From Madurella fahalii (Eukaryota > Ascomycota > Sordariomycetes > Sordariales): 64,000 nucleotides of DNA. Below are positions 20,478 through 32,643 of this stretch, in pieces. Location of the stretch: assembly GCA_029876055.1 (NCBI GenBank), contig CM056877.1, forward strand, positions 2,852,001-2,916,000, given 5' to 3'. Under the pieces are notes generated by a model. The model saw only the letters and a program-made list of their open reading frames with translations. It made no database searches and was not told the origin of the DNA. Position numbers and translations under genes: made by a program. Position 1 is the stretch's first letter. Every line of letters begins with the position of its first letter.

Positions 20478-22939
20478 AAGTCTTCTTCTTGGGAATCGGT
20501 GGTGGCTGCGTGCAACCACGCACAAAGCCAACAGGACGCGAATATGGATGCCATACCCGGGACAGGAAACGCTAGGCTGTCTGTCTAGGGGCACCGGAGC
20601 TTTGATTTACTTGGATTTGTGTCAGCTATTTCGGGCAACACTTTGGCGTAACTAGGTTTTGTATGATAGGACCAGCTGTCTTGATGATACTTGGGACAAA
20701 TCCGGAGATAAGGTAGTCTCAGGTTGCATTTGTCAAATCATTGGCTCTCGCTCACTTCAGCCCAATGGAAAGGTTCAATCGGCGCCCTTCCCGTCAATTA
20801 GGCTCAGGTTGCGATTGAGGCTCAAGAGGGGTCGCATCGCACCTAACAACTGGTTGGGCGCAAACTTTGAGCAGGGCGGGCCGGCGTGCGTGTGGCCACT
20901 GGAAGGACCCGAAGGTAAGGCTATTTCCCAAGAGCGGAATAGCGTCGGTCCAAGTCGTGGTAATTACTGGCTGAGTGAGGGGCCACGAAGTGGGCTTCCC
21001 ACATGCACGAGGGAGGGCGAGGGGCGGGGAATTTGCCCGTGAATCAGAGCCCAGCGCGATGGAGGAGGGGCAGAGGTAAGAGGCTTGGGTTTGGAGAAGT
21101 CTCCTCTCCTTTTCCGAGTTGACGATCTGCGATTGACGTTAAGGTGCGCGCTTCTTAACCTTAAGTCCGCGACATTGGCAGTGCGGATTCCCAGCCAATT
21201 GCTGGGCGCTTCAACGCCAAAACAGAGCATCGCGGACGCCGCTCGACGGAGACAAAACAATGCGATTGCAGGGTGGCTTTATTGTTGTTGAAGGTATGAT
21301 CCGTGCTGCCACCATCATGCACCGCGACGGGGCACACTTCGAGGACGACCAGCTTTCCCCTTTCGCTCGACTCTATATCAACAATACTTTCGCTACCCAG
21401 CTGAGATGCCACATTGACTCAAGCATCTGGACGAGCTCTGCTAGTCAAGTGGGAAACGGAGATACGGTGTATATAATCCAGGTCGCTACTATTACGCGAC
21501 AGAATAGGCGAGGCGCAGATTTTTTTGGTTCTCCGGTGTTGCCATGACACTGGGACTGATGGAGATATGGAACGAATCGGATTGGCGGAGCTCGGCGAGG
21601 ACTCAACTGACTATTTTCGATAGGCTACTAACTTTAGCAAAGATCACGATTGTATGAACGAGCGGTGGATTTTTCAATTTTACTTCTTTAGTTACTCGTT
21701 CCGTAAATAGGATCACAATTTCCGAATTTGACAGAGCATATTGCCACGGCTTAAAGAAGGTGGCAGCCATGCGGGCTTTCTTAATACTGCATTCTGGTTG
21801 CAATAGAATTTAATGTGCTGTAATTGTATTGATGCGCTTTTTGGTCGTAGCTAGGGGGGCTGTCAGCGGGCGCGTTCGCCAATTAAACCGCGCAGTTGCA
21901 AAAATTGGAAAATTAGCCCAAAAGCATTCAAAGATGTAGAACTTCTTCAATTCGAAACTTGTTCTTCTGATCAGAGGGAGGCTATTTTTCTCAGGCGGTG
22001 GCATGGCGTTTACCCCTCTTTTCGGAGGGTTGTTTGCCCGATTTCCACCGCCTTGCCAATTCCAGAAAGGCGACGACTGACAGGAGCCTATCTTATAGCT
22101 GTGGATGGTGGCGAAGTCAGGTCACACCAGAGCCTCGAAACCGAATTGTCCCGCATTTGATGGTCCAACAATTACGGTATACGCGTTGAATTTGTAACAA
22201 CTTATCCTACGGATTACACGTCATCTGTGTTCAACTAAAAAGCAAATTTAGCCGTAGGGACTATAATCGAGTCTTTGGGGCCGTGCAACAGTCCCGTGCG
22301 GGATTACCCTAGCTTATAAGAGCATCGCAGAATGTTCAGGGCAGATCAGCCATAATCTAATTGCGGCTTAGGGCTGTGAACGGAAATGGCAATTGTAAGT
22401 GCTCAGATTCGCCTTATACAACCGGACTGTTAGACGAACTCTAGAATGATACGTTGGCATTGACTTCACACCAATTCACCTTTTCCTGCCGCTGAGGTTC
22501 GAAAGATTGGCCGTTGCGGTTTGTCAACTGGCGCAACAGGGTTAGAACGCGGAATTTCCGCGAAGCAAATTGAGCTATCCAGGGTCCAAGCAGTTTAATT
22601 GTTCTGTTTAAGAGGAAGCCATTCCAACTAGGAATTTCCATGAGGATTATTAGTTACACCGCACCGGAACCGCCGTTATTCCGAGACGTGGAAACCTAAG
22701 GCATGCCAACTGACATGGCTACAGACTGCACGCTGTTTTTTTAATGCGTACTGCGACAAAACAGCAGAACAAAGAAAAGTAAATTCGGTGTGGGTGAGGG
22801 ATAGTTGGTCACACGCTCTTCGCACTCCTTATAGCCTTAAGATACAATCTCAGTGCGTCTTAGCCCCCTTAGAGCAGCTGTTCCTGGGTTATGCATGTTC
22901 AGCGGTGTCGAGGTCAGTAGCACTAACTGCGTGACGGCT
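20478..22939. other. Long intergenic region, no gene seen
   Basis: Only short frames of no recognisable family on either strand, AT-richer from about 21600. No tRNA, rRNA or terminal-repeat structure was recognised by eye. Confidence 0.5.
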
Positions 22940-23557
22940 GAAGGATAAAAACCCGAGCGGAGGAAACCAATACCCTAAGTTGTTACTATGGACCCAAGGG
23001 GGGGCGGGGGGGGGGGGGGGGGGGGGGTTCGGTCTGAACAAAGAGTCCAGGTTTTAGGACTGCCACTGCCAGAACTGCTCCAAGCGTGTCTGCCCATTTC
23101 TGGGCCACGAAGTTAAGCCACCGTAGGGCCGAAAATTGGGCCCACGGGTTATATTTTATACTGGTATATTCTAGGTGCTAGTGTATTATGTACCATTCCC
23201 GTATAATATACTAGTATACTAAATACTATCCTAATTTTGGTACCAGGATACTACGTATTGTTCTGGGTATTAGACTAGGATGCCACGTACTATCCCACAA
23301 CATGTGCCAGTATATGTTAGAAATGTGGTCACCGCGGAGACATCGAAAGGAACCTTTAGTGGAGGTGACTGAAAACAGGCCTCTAAGGCTGTGCAGCCGT
23401 GGCGTATGGGATCATCTTAGCTCAGGGAAGAATCAGGAAAAGCTCAGGACAAATCAGCCACAGCTCATCTCAGCTCACCCCAGCTCAGGACTGCGAACGA
23501 AAAAGGAAATTTCGTGAACCCAGATTTGTCTCAGACAACCAGGCTGTTGTCCTCGCA
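22940..23557 (-). repeat. Large copy A of dispersed repeat family
   Basis: The reverse complement of this stretch aligns with 43684-44325 from end to end. Shared landmarks are AACAGCCT, TGAGA(C/T)AAATCTGGG, CCTGAGCT(T/A) units, TTAGAGGCC(T/C)GTTTTCAG, CACATTTCTAACATA, GGGCCCAATT, GGCCACGAAGTTAAGC, CAGGTTT and TTTTATCCTTCA. Copies differ mainly by what look like transitions plus small indels. No open frame. A G7-C-G22 tract (22998-23027) sits inside it, where copy B has only a short G/C run on the matching strand. Confidence 0.75.
22998..23027 (+). repeat. Poly-G tract (G7 C G22)
   Basis: An almost pure 30-nt guanine run inside repeat copy A. It could form a quadruplex, but its length may equally be an assembly or base-calling effect. 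Confidence 0.85.
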
Positions 23558-25042
23558 GGCGTTATGGTATTTGCTGTGCCGTTAAAAGTTGAGTTTCCTA
23601 CTTTCTCAGAATCCATAATTACCGACCCAAGTATTTTCCATCACAGCCCTAACAAACCTGGTTGTCAGGTCCTTGAGCTCTCATATTTGGCAATGGGTCT
23701 CTTCGGCTTGTTTTGTTACGCCCGTCTGGGTTCTTGCTGAAGCGGCATTCCATTTACCCTCCTCGTATAGTCTTATCTTGTAATAATACGAAGCCTGCTG
23801 TGTGCATAGTCCGGTTAACTCAGTTCTGACGATAAGGACCACCATCATCTTCCCATTGCTGTCCTCGGAGCGTTTGATCACCTGCTTGAAGTACTCGATG
23901 GGCCTTCTCTCCACTGCCCCCCTGGTCGACTTTGTAACGGTCTAGCTTGCTACTGATCTGGTTATACACGGAGCTTAAATGTCTTCATTGACAGGTTACT
24001 ATGGCAATGCCACCCAACCGGGCAATAGAACACGGTGCGCTTCGTTTGTAGCTGTAAGTTCCTGTAACCCCTCTTCTCAGTCAACATGTCTTTGCTTATT
24101 TGTCCTTACAACCTCGTCAAGCGTTATGCATGCGATTGACCAGCTTTTTTGTTCAGCTGCTACAAGTAAGGTTTATTCTGGTCTGGTGGGTTGGTGACAG
24201 GCCTAGTGCTCTTCTACTTGACTAAGAATAATCCCAGTACCCTCCTTTGCGTCCACAAAGTTCTGACCCCTCTCTCTCCGGCAGGAATCCAAAAGGTTTG
24301 TCTATCAGAGTTAACATTGCTTTGTTAACTTTAGCAAAGCCTTGTTCACCGTCTCGAGAGAAACCCTGTCTTGACATCACCGTGCTGGCATATTTTATTT
24401 CCTTGACTCTGCAGCTAACCAACCATCTCAGCCATCCTGAGAAGCTGCCCCAAGCGAACCATCACTCCCCGGTAAGCCATAATATAGACTACTATAAACC
24501 TTATCCGTCACGCTTCCCAAGTACATCCAGTATGCAACTGTCAATTAAGCCATGTTATATTTGCTCCTTTATTGTCTGAACCTCCCACGCAATCCTCGTC
24601 TTCATCTTAACCCACGCCTCCATTGTTGTATCGGCCAATTATCCAGATATTACGTCCTGGTAAAATTCGTGATTCCATGCAGGTGATACGGAAGTCTCAG
24701 TCAGTCAGTTTGCCTTTACCAAGTTTTATCAGCATCACAAGCCAGCAAAACTGAAATACTGGGCGACCTGAGCTGTACAGTAATTACATAATGGTGCGTG
24801 GAAACGGTCAAGGCAGCATGGCTGCGTCTATTCGGATCCTCGATTCCCGAAAGTCCTCGTGGGCGTTCTCAAGCATCGCTTTTTCTTCCATAGTCGCGTT
24901 ATTCTGCATGGTATCTTATACTGCTATTTTACATGATCTGGCCCCTACTCTTTCTGCAACAGACGGGACTACTGTGAGCCCGACGGTAGGTAGATCGGAA
25001 GGACCCAGGAACATATTTTTGAGAAAATAAAACGCCAGACTG
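23558..25042. other. Intergenic, no supported gene
   Basis: Short frames only. The 3' end of the minus-strand receptor gene follows at 25043. Confidence 0.5.
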
Positions 25043-26491
25043 TTACTTAGCCGCGTTGTCCCACGGCGCCGCGGTGTCTCCGAGCTCCAAGTCGCTCCCG
25101 GAATGAGAGTCAGATGTGACCGTGATGTGCGTTGTGCGAGTCACTTGAACTCCGTTAATCGGCTTCCCGTCTCTCGTAGCGCTGGCCTCGCGCAACCGCT
25201 CTTGAGACTCGGATTTCTCCATGTCGGCCATGGTTATGCCATCCTCGCCGATTTGAACGTAGGCTTCCGACGACATGCCGGCCTTGGACAGCTGATGTGA
25301 CCCAGACACGGTATTCTGATTTGATTTACCCGTTGTCGACTTAATGCTCAGACCCAACATCTCCTTGATCCTTCGCGGGAGCGGGGATTCCTTGATCAAC
25401 TTCGGCACGCAGGGCACGCAAAAGATAAAGAAGCCAGCCGTCATCTCGGCGCAGGCCCAGAACAGGAGGGGGCCGATGAAGTACATGGTGTCGGCCGACC
25501 CGGCAAAGGTGATGGTGTGGTCAAGACGGAAGCACGCGGCAACACAGGCGCTGTATGGCAACTGTCAGCCTAGACGTCAGGCAGTAGGTAACAGAGGCAT
25601 GTGGCGGACGAAAGGGGTGAACTAACAGCACACCAACCCCAAAGATGACCGACACACCCAGCTTCTTCTGCCAGTTCATGTGCAGATCCCAGATGATCTT
25701 CTGCGGCAGCGCCACCATGAGGAAGTCAGTCACGACCTGGACGCAGGCCGACGTGAGCATGACCTTGGGCAGGCTGTAACATTTGCTGGGGACGTAGAAC
25801 TCCCAGATGGCGTTGTGCGGGACGCATTGCATATTCAGGAGGATAATGCACAGCACACCCCAAAGCGACTGGAAGACGGAGACGCTCATACAGGCCCACC
25901 AAAAAACGTTCTTGGACCGGGACGAAGGAACAAAGAGTCGGCACCAGTCGAGAAGAATAGCCGTCTTGATCATGGGCAGGACAACCGAGTAGCAGGAGCC
26001 GTATAAGAGGATGAGCTAGGGGCCGAGTCAGCATCCGCGGTTTTTGAGAAGAGCGAAAGCGTGAAGAGGAGACTGACCCAAAGCGGTCTCACCAGATCCC
26101 CGTTGCGAAGATTCCAGGTGTGGACGAAGTAGCCGGGTGTCTTGATCATCTCATACGAGACGTAGGTTGTACCTATGTAGGCTCCATAGGCACCAATCAT
26201 CAAGACTGAATACGAAGATTAGCAACTGTCAGACATGACTCCTACCAACGGGAGACAACTCGGGTCTTGGCAGTGCGTACGTTCTTCCAGCTGGAGTTTC
26301 CTCTCGACCCAGAAGCGGGCGTAGACACGGAGCAAGAGGCACAGAGTGGCAACGATGGTGCAAAAGGTAAACACGAATACCGCCAGAGTGTTTCGATTGT
26401 CGGGGTGGTCAAAGTTGGGCACGACACCTTCGGGTGGCGCCAGCGCCGGCGCGGCGAGGAGCGCCTCAAGCTCCGATGGGGAGAGCGACAT
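25043..26491 (-). CDS. Rhodopsin-like (SAT20-type) seven-TM integral membrane protein (406 aa)
   Basis: Four exons on the minus strand: 26491-26281, 26205-26093, 26015-25627 and 25550-25043; introns 75, 77 and 76 nt, all GT-AG and frame-consistent. ATG 26491 begins MSLSPSELEALL. Transmembrane helices follow from NTLAVFVFTFCTIVATLCLLLRVY onward, with LLMIGAYGAY, LILLYGSCYSVVLPMIKTAILLDW, the WW-containing segment VFWWACMSVSVFQ, the extracellular Cys region, VVTDFLMVALP, and LGVSVIFGVGVLACVAA. The D-x-x-hydrophobic pattern near VTDFLMVALP(Q) and the overall layout fit the fungal rhodopsin/SAT20 family of plasma-membrane proteins. No CFEM domain precedes the membrane part. The cytosolic tail (from about residue 290) is Ser/Thr-rich and acidic. 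Ligand and role unknown. Confidence 0.85.
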
Positions 26492-27560
26492 GGCTGAACA
26501 AACGAGCGACAAGAATGAAGCTTGAAGGTTAGGTGTGCCGTACCCACCGGTCGGGCGGGTAGTCTCAATCTAAATACCTTACCTAGGCCAAATAACTAAG
26601 ATCAATGGCCAAGACTAGGGCGCCCTTTTATTTTCGTTTTCTTTTTTTCTTTTTGGGCAAGCCTCCCTCCCATCGACATGCCCAGACAGAAAATCATTTT
26701 CTCTTTGGCATGGAATTTGGATCTTCATCTTAGCATTTGTCGGCCGACCGGGGATGGCAAGGATCCGGAAAATGGCACGTTGTAGAAGACTTGCCACGGC
26801 AAGGGAACGTGGGGGTTCGGCTCGAGAAAAAAAATAAATTGTTTAGCTCAAGTTTTGAGCTTGTTGTTTCTTTTTCCCGTTCTTTACTACGTCTAATGTA
26901 CTGCCACAGTCCACTAGCAAGGGTCCAACCCCACGATGCCCGCAAAACAGAAAAGGCGAGAAAGCCGGACGCATGACAATCAAAGGACTTGATTCGTTCG
27001 TGCCAGTCACTTGGTCCGTTTGCCGGCCCTGGAACCTGAAACGTCATGGCATGGTCAACAATTCTCCTTTCGGCCTCGTGCAGCAACCCTTTTCTCTGAG
27101 TTGCCACTTCGTGTTCGGGTATCAAGCCGTGAAGTCAGCATGCGGAATGCTTATTCGTTTACGTTACAAAGTGTCAGGGGATCGCGCAGCTTTTTTGTCT
27201 AGAGAAGAAAAAGAAAGGGCAATAAAAGGGGGTTTGCGGACCCAATCAGAATTCATGTCCCCAGGGGGATTCGGTATCCAGCGTTCGATCCGGCGAACTC
27301 GCGTCGACCGCCCGAGGCATCGGTGGCCCCGGCCGGATGTTCCTTAGCCCCCGGCCGGGGTTGTCGTCAAGAAACAGGGGTGGGCGCCGGGTCCATGGAT
27401 CAGCTCCACGAGACCCTGTTCGTCGCAACGTTGGAACCTTGTAGAACCCATTTGCCGGCATTGAGGTCGGCAAGGCCAGGTAAACGCCAGCGCAACGTAC
27501 ATGTATGCTGTGCCAACTCCGGCACGATGGTTCGAACTCATCTCAGTACCTCCAGGTCAT
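26492..27560. other. Upstream region of receptor gene, no further gene
   Basis: Contains the 5' flank of the minus-strand receptor. Short frames lack coding character. Confidence 0.45.
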
Positions 27561-27561
27561 A

Positions 27562-27693
27562 TACACCTCCTCCAGGATATTAAAAGTTAGCGTGTCAAGG
27601 GGCCCACTGTTTTGATATACTATACTATTCCTAGTAAACACTAACAGTGGATCCCTTGCCACGCTAACTTTTAATATCCTGGAAGAGGTGTAG
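27562..27693. mobile_element. Palindromic MITE-like element
   Basis: Two near-perfect inverted arms of about 50 nt: the left arm has CACCTCCTCCAGGATATTAA continuing AAAGTTAGCGTG, and the right arm has its reverse complement with a few mismatches (arms about 27562-27611 and 27642-27693). They enclose an AT-rich spacer. Both outer ends abut TA, which would fit the target duplication of a Tc1/mariner-type MITE. It is too short to encode a transposase. Confidence 0.75.
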
Positions 27694-28160
27694 TAGAGGT
27701 GATGGTGGGTCATAATGGCGCCAAGGTGAGGAGAGCGAAATTCTTCCCATCATTTGCCCTTTTGTGACGGCTGAAGTCACCTCGCGCTTTTCTCGCGTCA
27801 AACGGACAACCGCACCCCCTTGTCCAGCGGTGGGCTGCGGGGAACCCGTATATGTTAGCACCAAAGAAATTCACCATGGCCCCCCTCGGCGCAAGAGCAT
27901 TCCTACTGGGGATTAGCAACTGTCGCCCCTTGCTGCACTAAACTTTGGCATGCACCCTGACTCTTGCGGCGGTGAAAGGTAGGTCTGCATAACTATAAGC
28001 TGCACCCATGTGGTGTCCGGGCCTGGTCATGAACTGCTAGAGCGCGCCTCTGCGACGGCATCCTCGACTGCTCGAGAGGAACCAGTGAGAACCAGTGAGA
28101 ACATTGAACAGACTTGATCCAAACTTGAAGACGTCGAATTTGTGCAATAAGCAAGAAGCC
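27694..28160. other. Upstream region of the FMO gene
   Basis: No gene seen. It is flanked by the MITE-like element on the left. No TATA box is evident before 28161. Confidence 0.45.
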
Positions 28161-30439
28161 ATGGCTGCCGCTAGTGAGCCTCGCAACACCACAAACCCCC
28201 TTGTTCCTGTCGCGCGCATTGACCCATGGGAAATCAGACACAGACAACAACCTGCCGTTGCGTGGTGAGCATCCCCCCGCGGTTGACCTACGGGGGATGA
28301 TGGCCAAGCTCCCCCTGCCCGTCATCCCCGAGGGCACTGTTGACCCAGCTTCCATGGCTGGCCATGAGCCGACCAAGCAAGCCCTCGCTATCCTGGACAA
28401 GCTAAATGCTGCCCTTGCCGCCAACGACGTCGAGTTGCTCGAGAGTTGCTTCTTTGCCAGCCAGGCATACTGGAGAGACGCGCTGGCACTAACATACCAC
28501 CTGCGCACCTTCACCACCCCTGGAGTCATCGCCACCTGCCTCCTGGAAACCAAGGCGCTTCGGCGTCTCGTCGGAGAGATCAAGCTGCAGGGGACTGCCC
28601 AGTTCATCCCGGCCGCGCCGGTTCTTGTAAGCCACGAGCGAGCTGCTGTCTTGGGCTTTTGAGGTGTGGCTGACAACATCCGTCTCTCGTGTACGCAGCA
28701 ATTTATCGATTGCGATCTCGTCTTCAAGACCAGCTCACCAGCCGCCACATGCATTGGAAGAATCGTACTATTGCCCGTCAAAACCGATGGCATCATCAAG
28801 TGGAAGATTTGGATCCTGAGCACCCGGCTCGGCGATCTAGACGTCCATCCAGAGAATGAGGCACTCCTCAAGGCGCCGGGCCGGCAATTGGACGGCGTCC
28901 AGGAATTCGAAACCGACGTTTTCATTATTGGAGGCGGAAATGCGTGAGTTTTACAACCTCTCGGATCTAGAATCCTCTTCCGCCGCTGACGCGATTCGTA
29001 TAGCGCCGTCGCTCTCGCAGCACGCTGCAAAGCCTTTGGCATCGACAGCGTCATGGCAGAGCGTAATGCCCAGCCAGGGGACAACTGGCAACTCCGTTAC
29101 GACTGCATGAAGTTCCACATTCCGACATCCTTCTGCGAGCTTCCATACATGGGTAAGCAAGCAAGAGAGAACGCGGGCCCCCGCATGCTGCTGTGGCTGA
29201 CCTGGTATCCGAAAACCAGCCTACGACAAGGAGCTCCAGACGCCGCATCTTCTCACTAGGGACGAACTTGCCGAGCAGGTGCGGCGATACGTAAAAACAT
29301 TCAACCTCAATATGATCAATTCGGCCCAGATCCGGTCGACAACGTACGACCAGTCAGCCAAGCGTTGGACCGTCAAATTCCAGACCCCCAGCGGGCAACA
29401 CACCGCTGTCTCGAAGCATCTTGTCCAGGCCACTGGCTTCGGGTCACAGAAGATTTACATTCCGCCCATGGCAGACGAAGGCCTGTACAAGGGCATTAGC
29501 ATCCACTCGGCGCACTACAAAAATGCAACGGAGTTGAAGGAAAAGGGGGTTAAGGTGTGTTGCGTGCCAGAACCCAGCCCGCTTACAAGTTTGTTAATTC
29601 TCTTGCAGTCCGTCCTCATCATCGGCTCGGCCAACACCGCGTTCGACATTCTCGAGGATTGCCACGCCGCTGGCCTCCAAACGACAATGAATGCACGGTC
29701 GACGACCTACATCGTCCCGCTCGATTACGTCTGCGACAACCGCAGTCTCGCGGCCTACGACTTTGGCGTGCCCGCGGCCGACAGGCTCTTCATGACTCTC
29801 CCCACGTGGGTTGACAGCCAGTTTGCGGCCGGTTTGTTTGCTCAGTTCGCGGCCCAGGAGCCGGACCGCTACAAGCCGCTCGCCGCCGCCGGCTTCCCCT
29901 GTATCGACAGCAGCCACCCGGAGGCCGTCTTGATGCACCACCTGCTTGAGCGGGCTGGAGGGCACTATGTCGACATCGGGGGCACTAAGCTGATTGTAGA
30001 GGGCAAAGTGGACCTCAAAGCCCTAGTTGAGCCTGTCGGGTACACAGAGACGGGGTTGAGGTTCTCGGATGGCAGTACGGTCGATGCGGACGCCGTAGTG
30101 TGGTGCACCGGGTTCTGCGATCACAACGGGAGCAGCGTGACCGCCGAGATTCTGGGAGCAAGCGTCAGTAACGGGGTCAACGGGGAGACGGCCTCGAACG
30201 TGCTCGGTCCCAACCAGATCGCCGCCCGTGTCGACGCTACGTGGGGCGTGGACGCCGAGGGTGAGGTCCGTGGCATGTGGAAACGCCAACTGCGACTCGA
30301 CAATTTCTGGATGTTGGGAGGATACACACAGCAGCACCGATGGCACTCGCGGACTGTGGCGTTGCAGATCAAGGCCGACCTCGAGGGCATCCTGCCGCCG
30401 GCCTACCGGGACACACCTGAGCCGCGAAAAAAGAATTAA
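28161..30439 (+). CDS. NTF2-like / flavin-containing monooxygenase (about 630-657 aa)
   Basis: Later exons are clear: up to 28626, 28699-28943, 29004-29152, 29220-29554 and 29609-30439, with GT-AG introns of 54-72 nt and continuous frame. The N-terminal part (DKLNAALAANDVELLES to WKIWILSTRL) resembles an NTF2/SnoaL-like fold. It is followed by the FAD Rossmann motif VFIIGGGNAA, the FMO fingerprint region GISIHSAHYKN, the NADPH motif LIIGSANTA and a C-terminal LDNFWMLGG. This domain order is common in fungal YUCCA/FMO-like monooxygenases, which oxygenate heteroatoms or carbonyls using NADPH and FAD; substrate unknown. The 5' end is uncertain: ATG 28161 gives a family-like start but stops at TGA 28266. 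It needs either an intron at 28257-28308 (weak GTTGCG donor) or a start at ATG 28297, or the gene carries a frameshift. Confidence 0.8.
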
Positions 30440-30609
30440 AACAAGGTTGGGACGAGCCCAGCTAGGAACCTGCCGTACTCGCTGTGGATTATGTTCAGGG
30501 TATACGCACACATGAATATTTACAACTACAGCAAATATAATCTTTAAGTTATTTCACACACTCAAAACAATGATCGTGTCAAGGGGCCCCCCCTGCCAGT
30601 CCACGTCCC

Positions 30610-31545
30610 TTATAACTTACTATCCTTCCAAACTGGCTTCCTCCTTTCCACAAAACTCCTAACGCCCTCCTTCATATTCTCCCCGCCGTCCATCCGCCCG
30701 TACATTCCCTTTCCGAGCATCTCAGTCCCCAGCTCAGGCCCCATCGCCTCCCACCCCAACCGCAACCCCTCGCGCGAGACAATCACGGCGTCCGGCGAAT
30801 TCCCCGCGACCTCCGCCGCCAACCTGACCGCCTCTGCCACCGCCTCCCCTTCACCCACCACGAAATTCACCAACCCCCACTCCCTCATCTCCCGCGCCGT
30901 ATACTCCGTCCTGCCAAGCAGCGCCATCTCCGCCGCCCTCTGCCTGCCCACCGTCCTGACCAGTCTGGGCAGCGCCCCGGCAAGCGCGATGACGCCGCGG
31001 GTCACCTCGGGGAGGCCGAAGCGGGCGTGCTGGCCGTCGGCCACCACGAGGTCGCAGTTGACCACCATCTCCATGCCGCCGCCAAAGCACAGGCCGTTGA
31101 CGGCCGCGACGACGGGCTTCTTCCCCGTCCGGTTGGACAGGCCGCCGAACCCGCCGTCGCGCACCCACGCCCGCTTCGCTTCCGCCTCCCCGTCCGCCTC
31201 GTCGCCGTGGGCCCCGCGAGTAGTGCTACTAGTGCTGCCGCCGTCGCTGGTGGTAGTAGTAGTGCTGCCTGACTGCCGGTGGTGGTGGTTGTGGTCTGCG
31301 TCCCACTCGCGCAGGTCCGCCCCCGCGCAAAACGCCCGCCCCGACCCCGTCAGCACGGCGCACCGCAGCTGCGGCTGCGCGTCATACCACGCCCAGAGCG
31401 CCGCCATGGCCGCGTGCTGCGCCGTCGGGATGGCGTTGAGCTGGCGCGGGCGGTTGAGGGTGACGAGCAGGACATGCGGGGAGGGGAGGGAGAGGAGGGT
31501 GTTGGGTACGACGGGAGGGGGCGGGCGGAAAGTGGAGAGCGACAT
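30610..31545 (-). CDS. Enoyl-CoA hydratase/isomerase family protein (311 aa)
   Basis: Single exon from ATG 31545. Crotonase-fold signatures: TLNRPRQLNAI near residue 32, GSGRAFCAGADL (oxyanion-hole strand, about 67-78), VAAVNGLCFGGGMEM (about 147-161) and FGLPEVTRGVIALAG, whose Glu is in the position of a catalytic acid. The family hydrates or isomerises acyl-CoA substrates in mitochondria or peroxisomes. No C-terminal SKL-type signal is obvious (it ends in SKL only as the internal-looking tripeptide DSKL, which could in fact serve as a PTS1). A His/Ser/Thr-rich insert of about 35 residues (from about residue 85) interrupts the fold after FCAGADLREW, a loop position. Convergent with the FMO gene, 170 nt away. 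Confidence 0.88.
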   Translation of the reverse strand: MSLSTFRPPPPVVPNTLLSLPSPHVLLVTLNRPRQLNAIPTAQHAAMAALWAWYDAQPQLRCAVLTGSGRAFCAGADLREWDADHNHHHRQSGSTTTTTSDGGSTSSTTRGAHGDEADGEAEAKRAWVRDGGFGGLSNRTGKKPVVAAVNGLCFGGGMEMVVNCDLVVADGQHARFGLPEVTRGVIALAGALPRLVRTVGRQRAAEMALLGRTEYTAREMREWGLVNFVVGEGEAVAEAVRLAAEVAGNSPDAVIVSREGLRLGWEAMGPELGTEMLGKGMYGRMDGGENMKEGVRSFVERRKPVWKDSKL

Positions 31546-32643
31546 TGTGTGTTCTGCTGAGAGTCTGTCTGTCTGTTTGTCCGTCTGTGTATTTTGATGG
31601 CGGCGGTGGTGGTTGCGGCGGCGGTGGTGATGAAACTGAGATTGAGTGAGACGTAAGATGAGAGGTTAGGTTCCAAAGATAGGACCTGCAAATGTTCAAA
31701 TGGATGAACTGCGCTGATAGCAAATGAAACTCGGTCCCTTCAACAAATTGCAATTGGGATACAGATATCTGTGTCTTACATAAACATTAACCTTGCGGTG
31801 GTTAAGTCGTTGGGCCGCGGCCCGGCGTCATCACTTTGTTGGGGTAATGGGAGTCCGAGCCGAGGCACCCCGCGTATCTTGCTCCGGAGCAGGCATCCCC
31901 ACAACACGGGTCCGGGGTGGCCTCAACAAAGCATGTCCGCGGCAACTGTTTCTGTCATAATGGGGAATGCTTCGAACTGAACTCGAACCCTGAGAGCGCT
32001 GTATCTGATTACCTTGATAATCGCATGAAATAAACCCACTCCATCTGGCAGCTTACGGGCTTCGGCGGCGAGACCCTTGGCCCTAAGCTTGTCGAGGTTT
32101 GCAAAACATCGGTCTGGCTCGCTTCGCACTTAATGAGTGTCTAGGATGATTTGTTGGTCGTCTCTTGTTAAGATAATGTAGTCAAGTTCTGAGTTGATAC
32201 TGTAAAGGAGACTGGGCCAGGCGTGCTTCAGATGTTGTGGGGATCGTGGGGAAAGATGGGAGTGCAGAGAGAAGCGGGCGTGGCGCGCTGGGATATTCCT
32301 TTTTACGAAACTATTATGGCTCCAAACACCATCCAGGGCCTAATTACTGGTAAACCAATAAACTTGTACACCGTCCAGAGTCCAAATGACCAGCCCGGAT
32401 CCCTACATATACATGCGGAGGCGGGTTAGGAGGCTCACGTTGAGGTCTCCAACTTGCAAGAGTTGCACAAGAGTAGCGCTATCCTTTCCCACAGATTAAT
32501 CTCCAAAGCTGTCGGTGCCTCTGGTTACCTGACAGCGCGGGCTTTTTTTCTCCTCGATTCCGGTGCCCGGTCTCGCCCCTAGCAGGCGAGACTTCTCCAT
32601 AGCCCATCGCTGGGACAGATCCAAACCAAGCCTAGCCCACGCC
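31546..32643. other. Intergenic, no supported gene
   Basis: CT/CTGT-rich leader next to 31545, then AT-richer DNA with no recognisable gene up to the 3' end of the splicing-factor gene. Confidence 0.5.

Noticed and set aside
30563..30600. GTGTCAAGGGGCCC next to the enoyl-CoA hydratase gene as a second MITE copy
   Set aside because: Only about 14 nt match the MITE and no inverted arm is present.
28161..31545. FMO plus enoyl-CoA hydratase as part of a biosynthetic gene cluster
   Set aside because: No backbone synthase, transporter or transcription factor lies nearby; two convergent genes alone are not enough.
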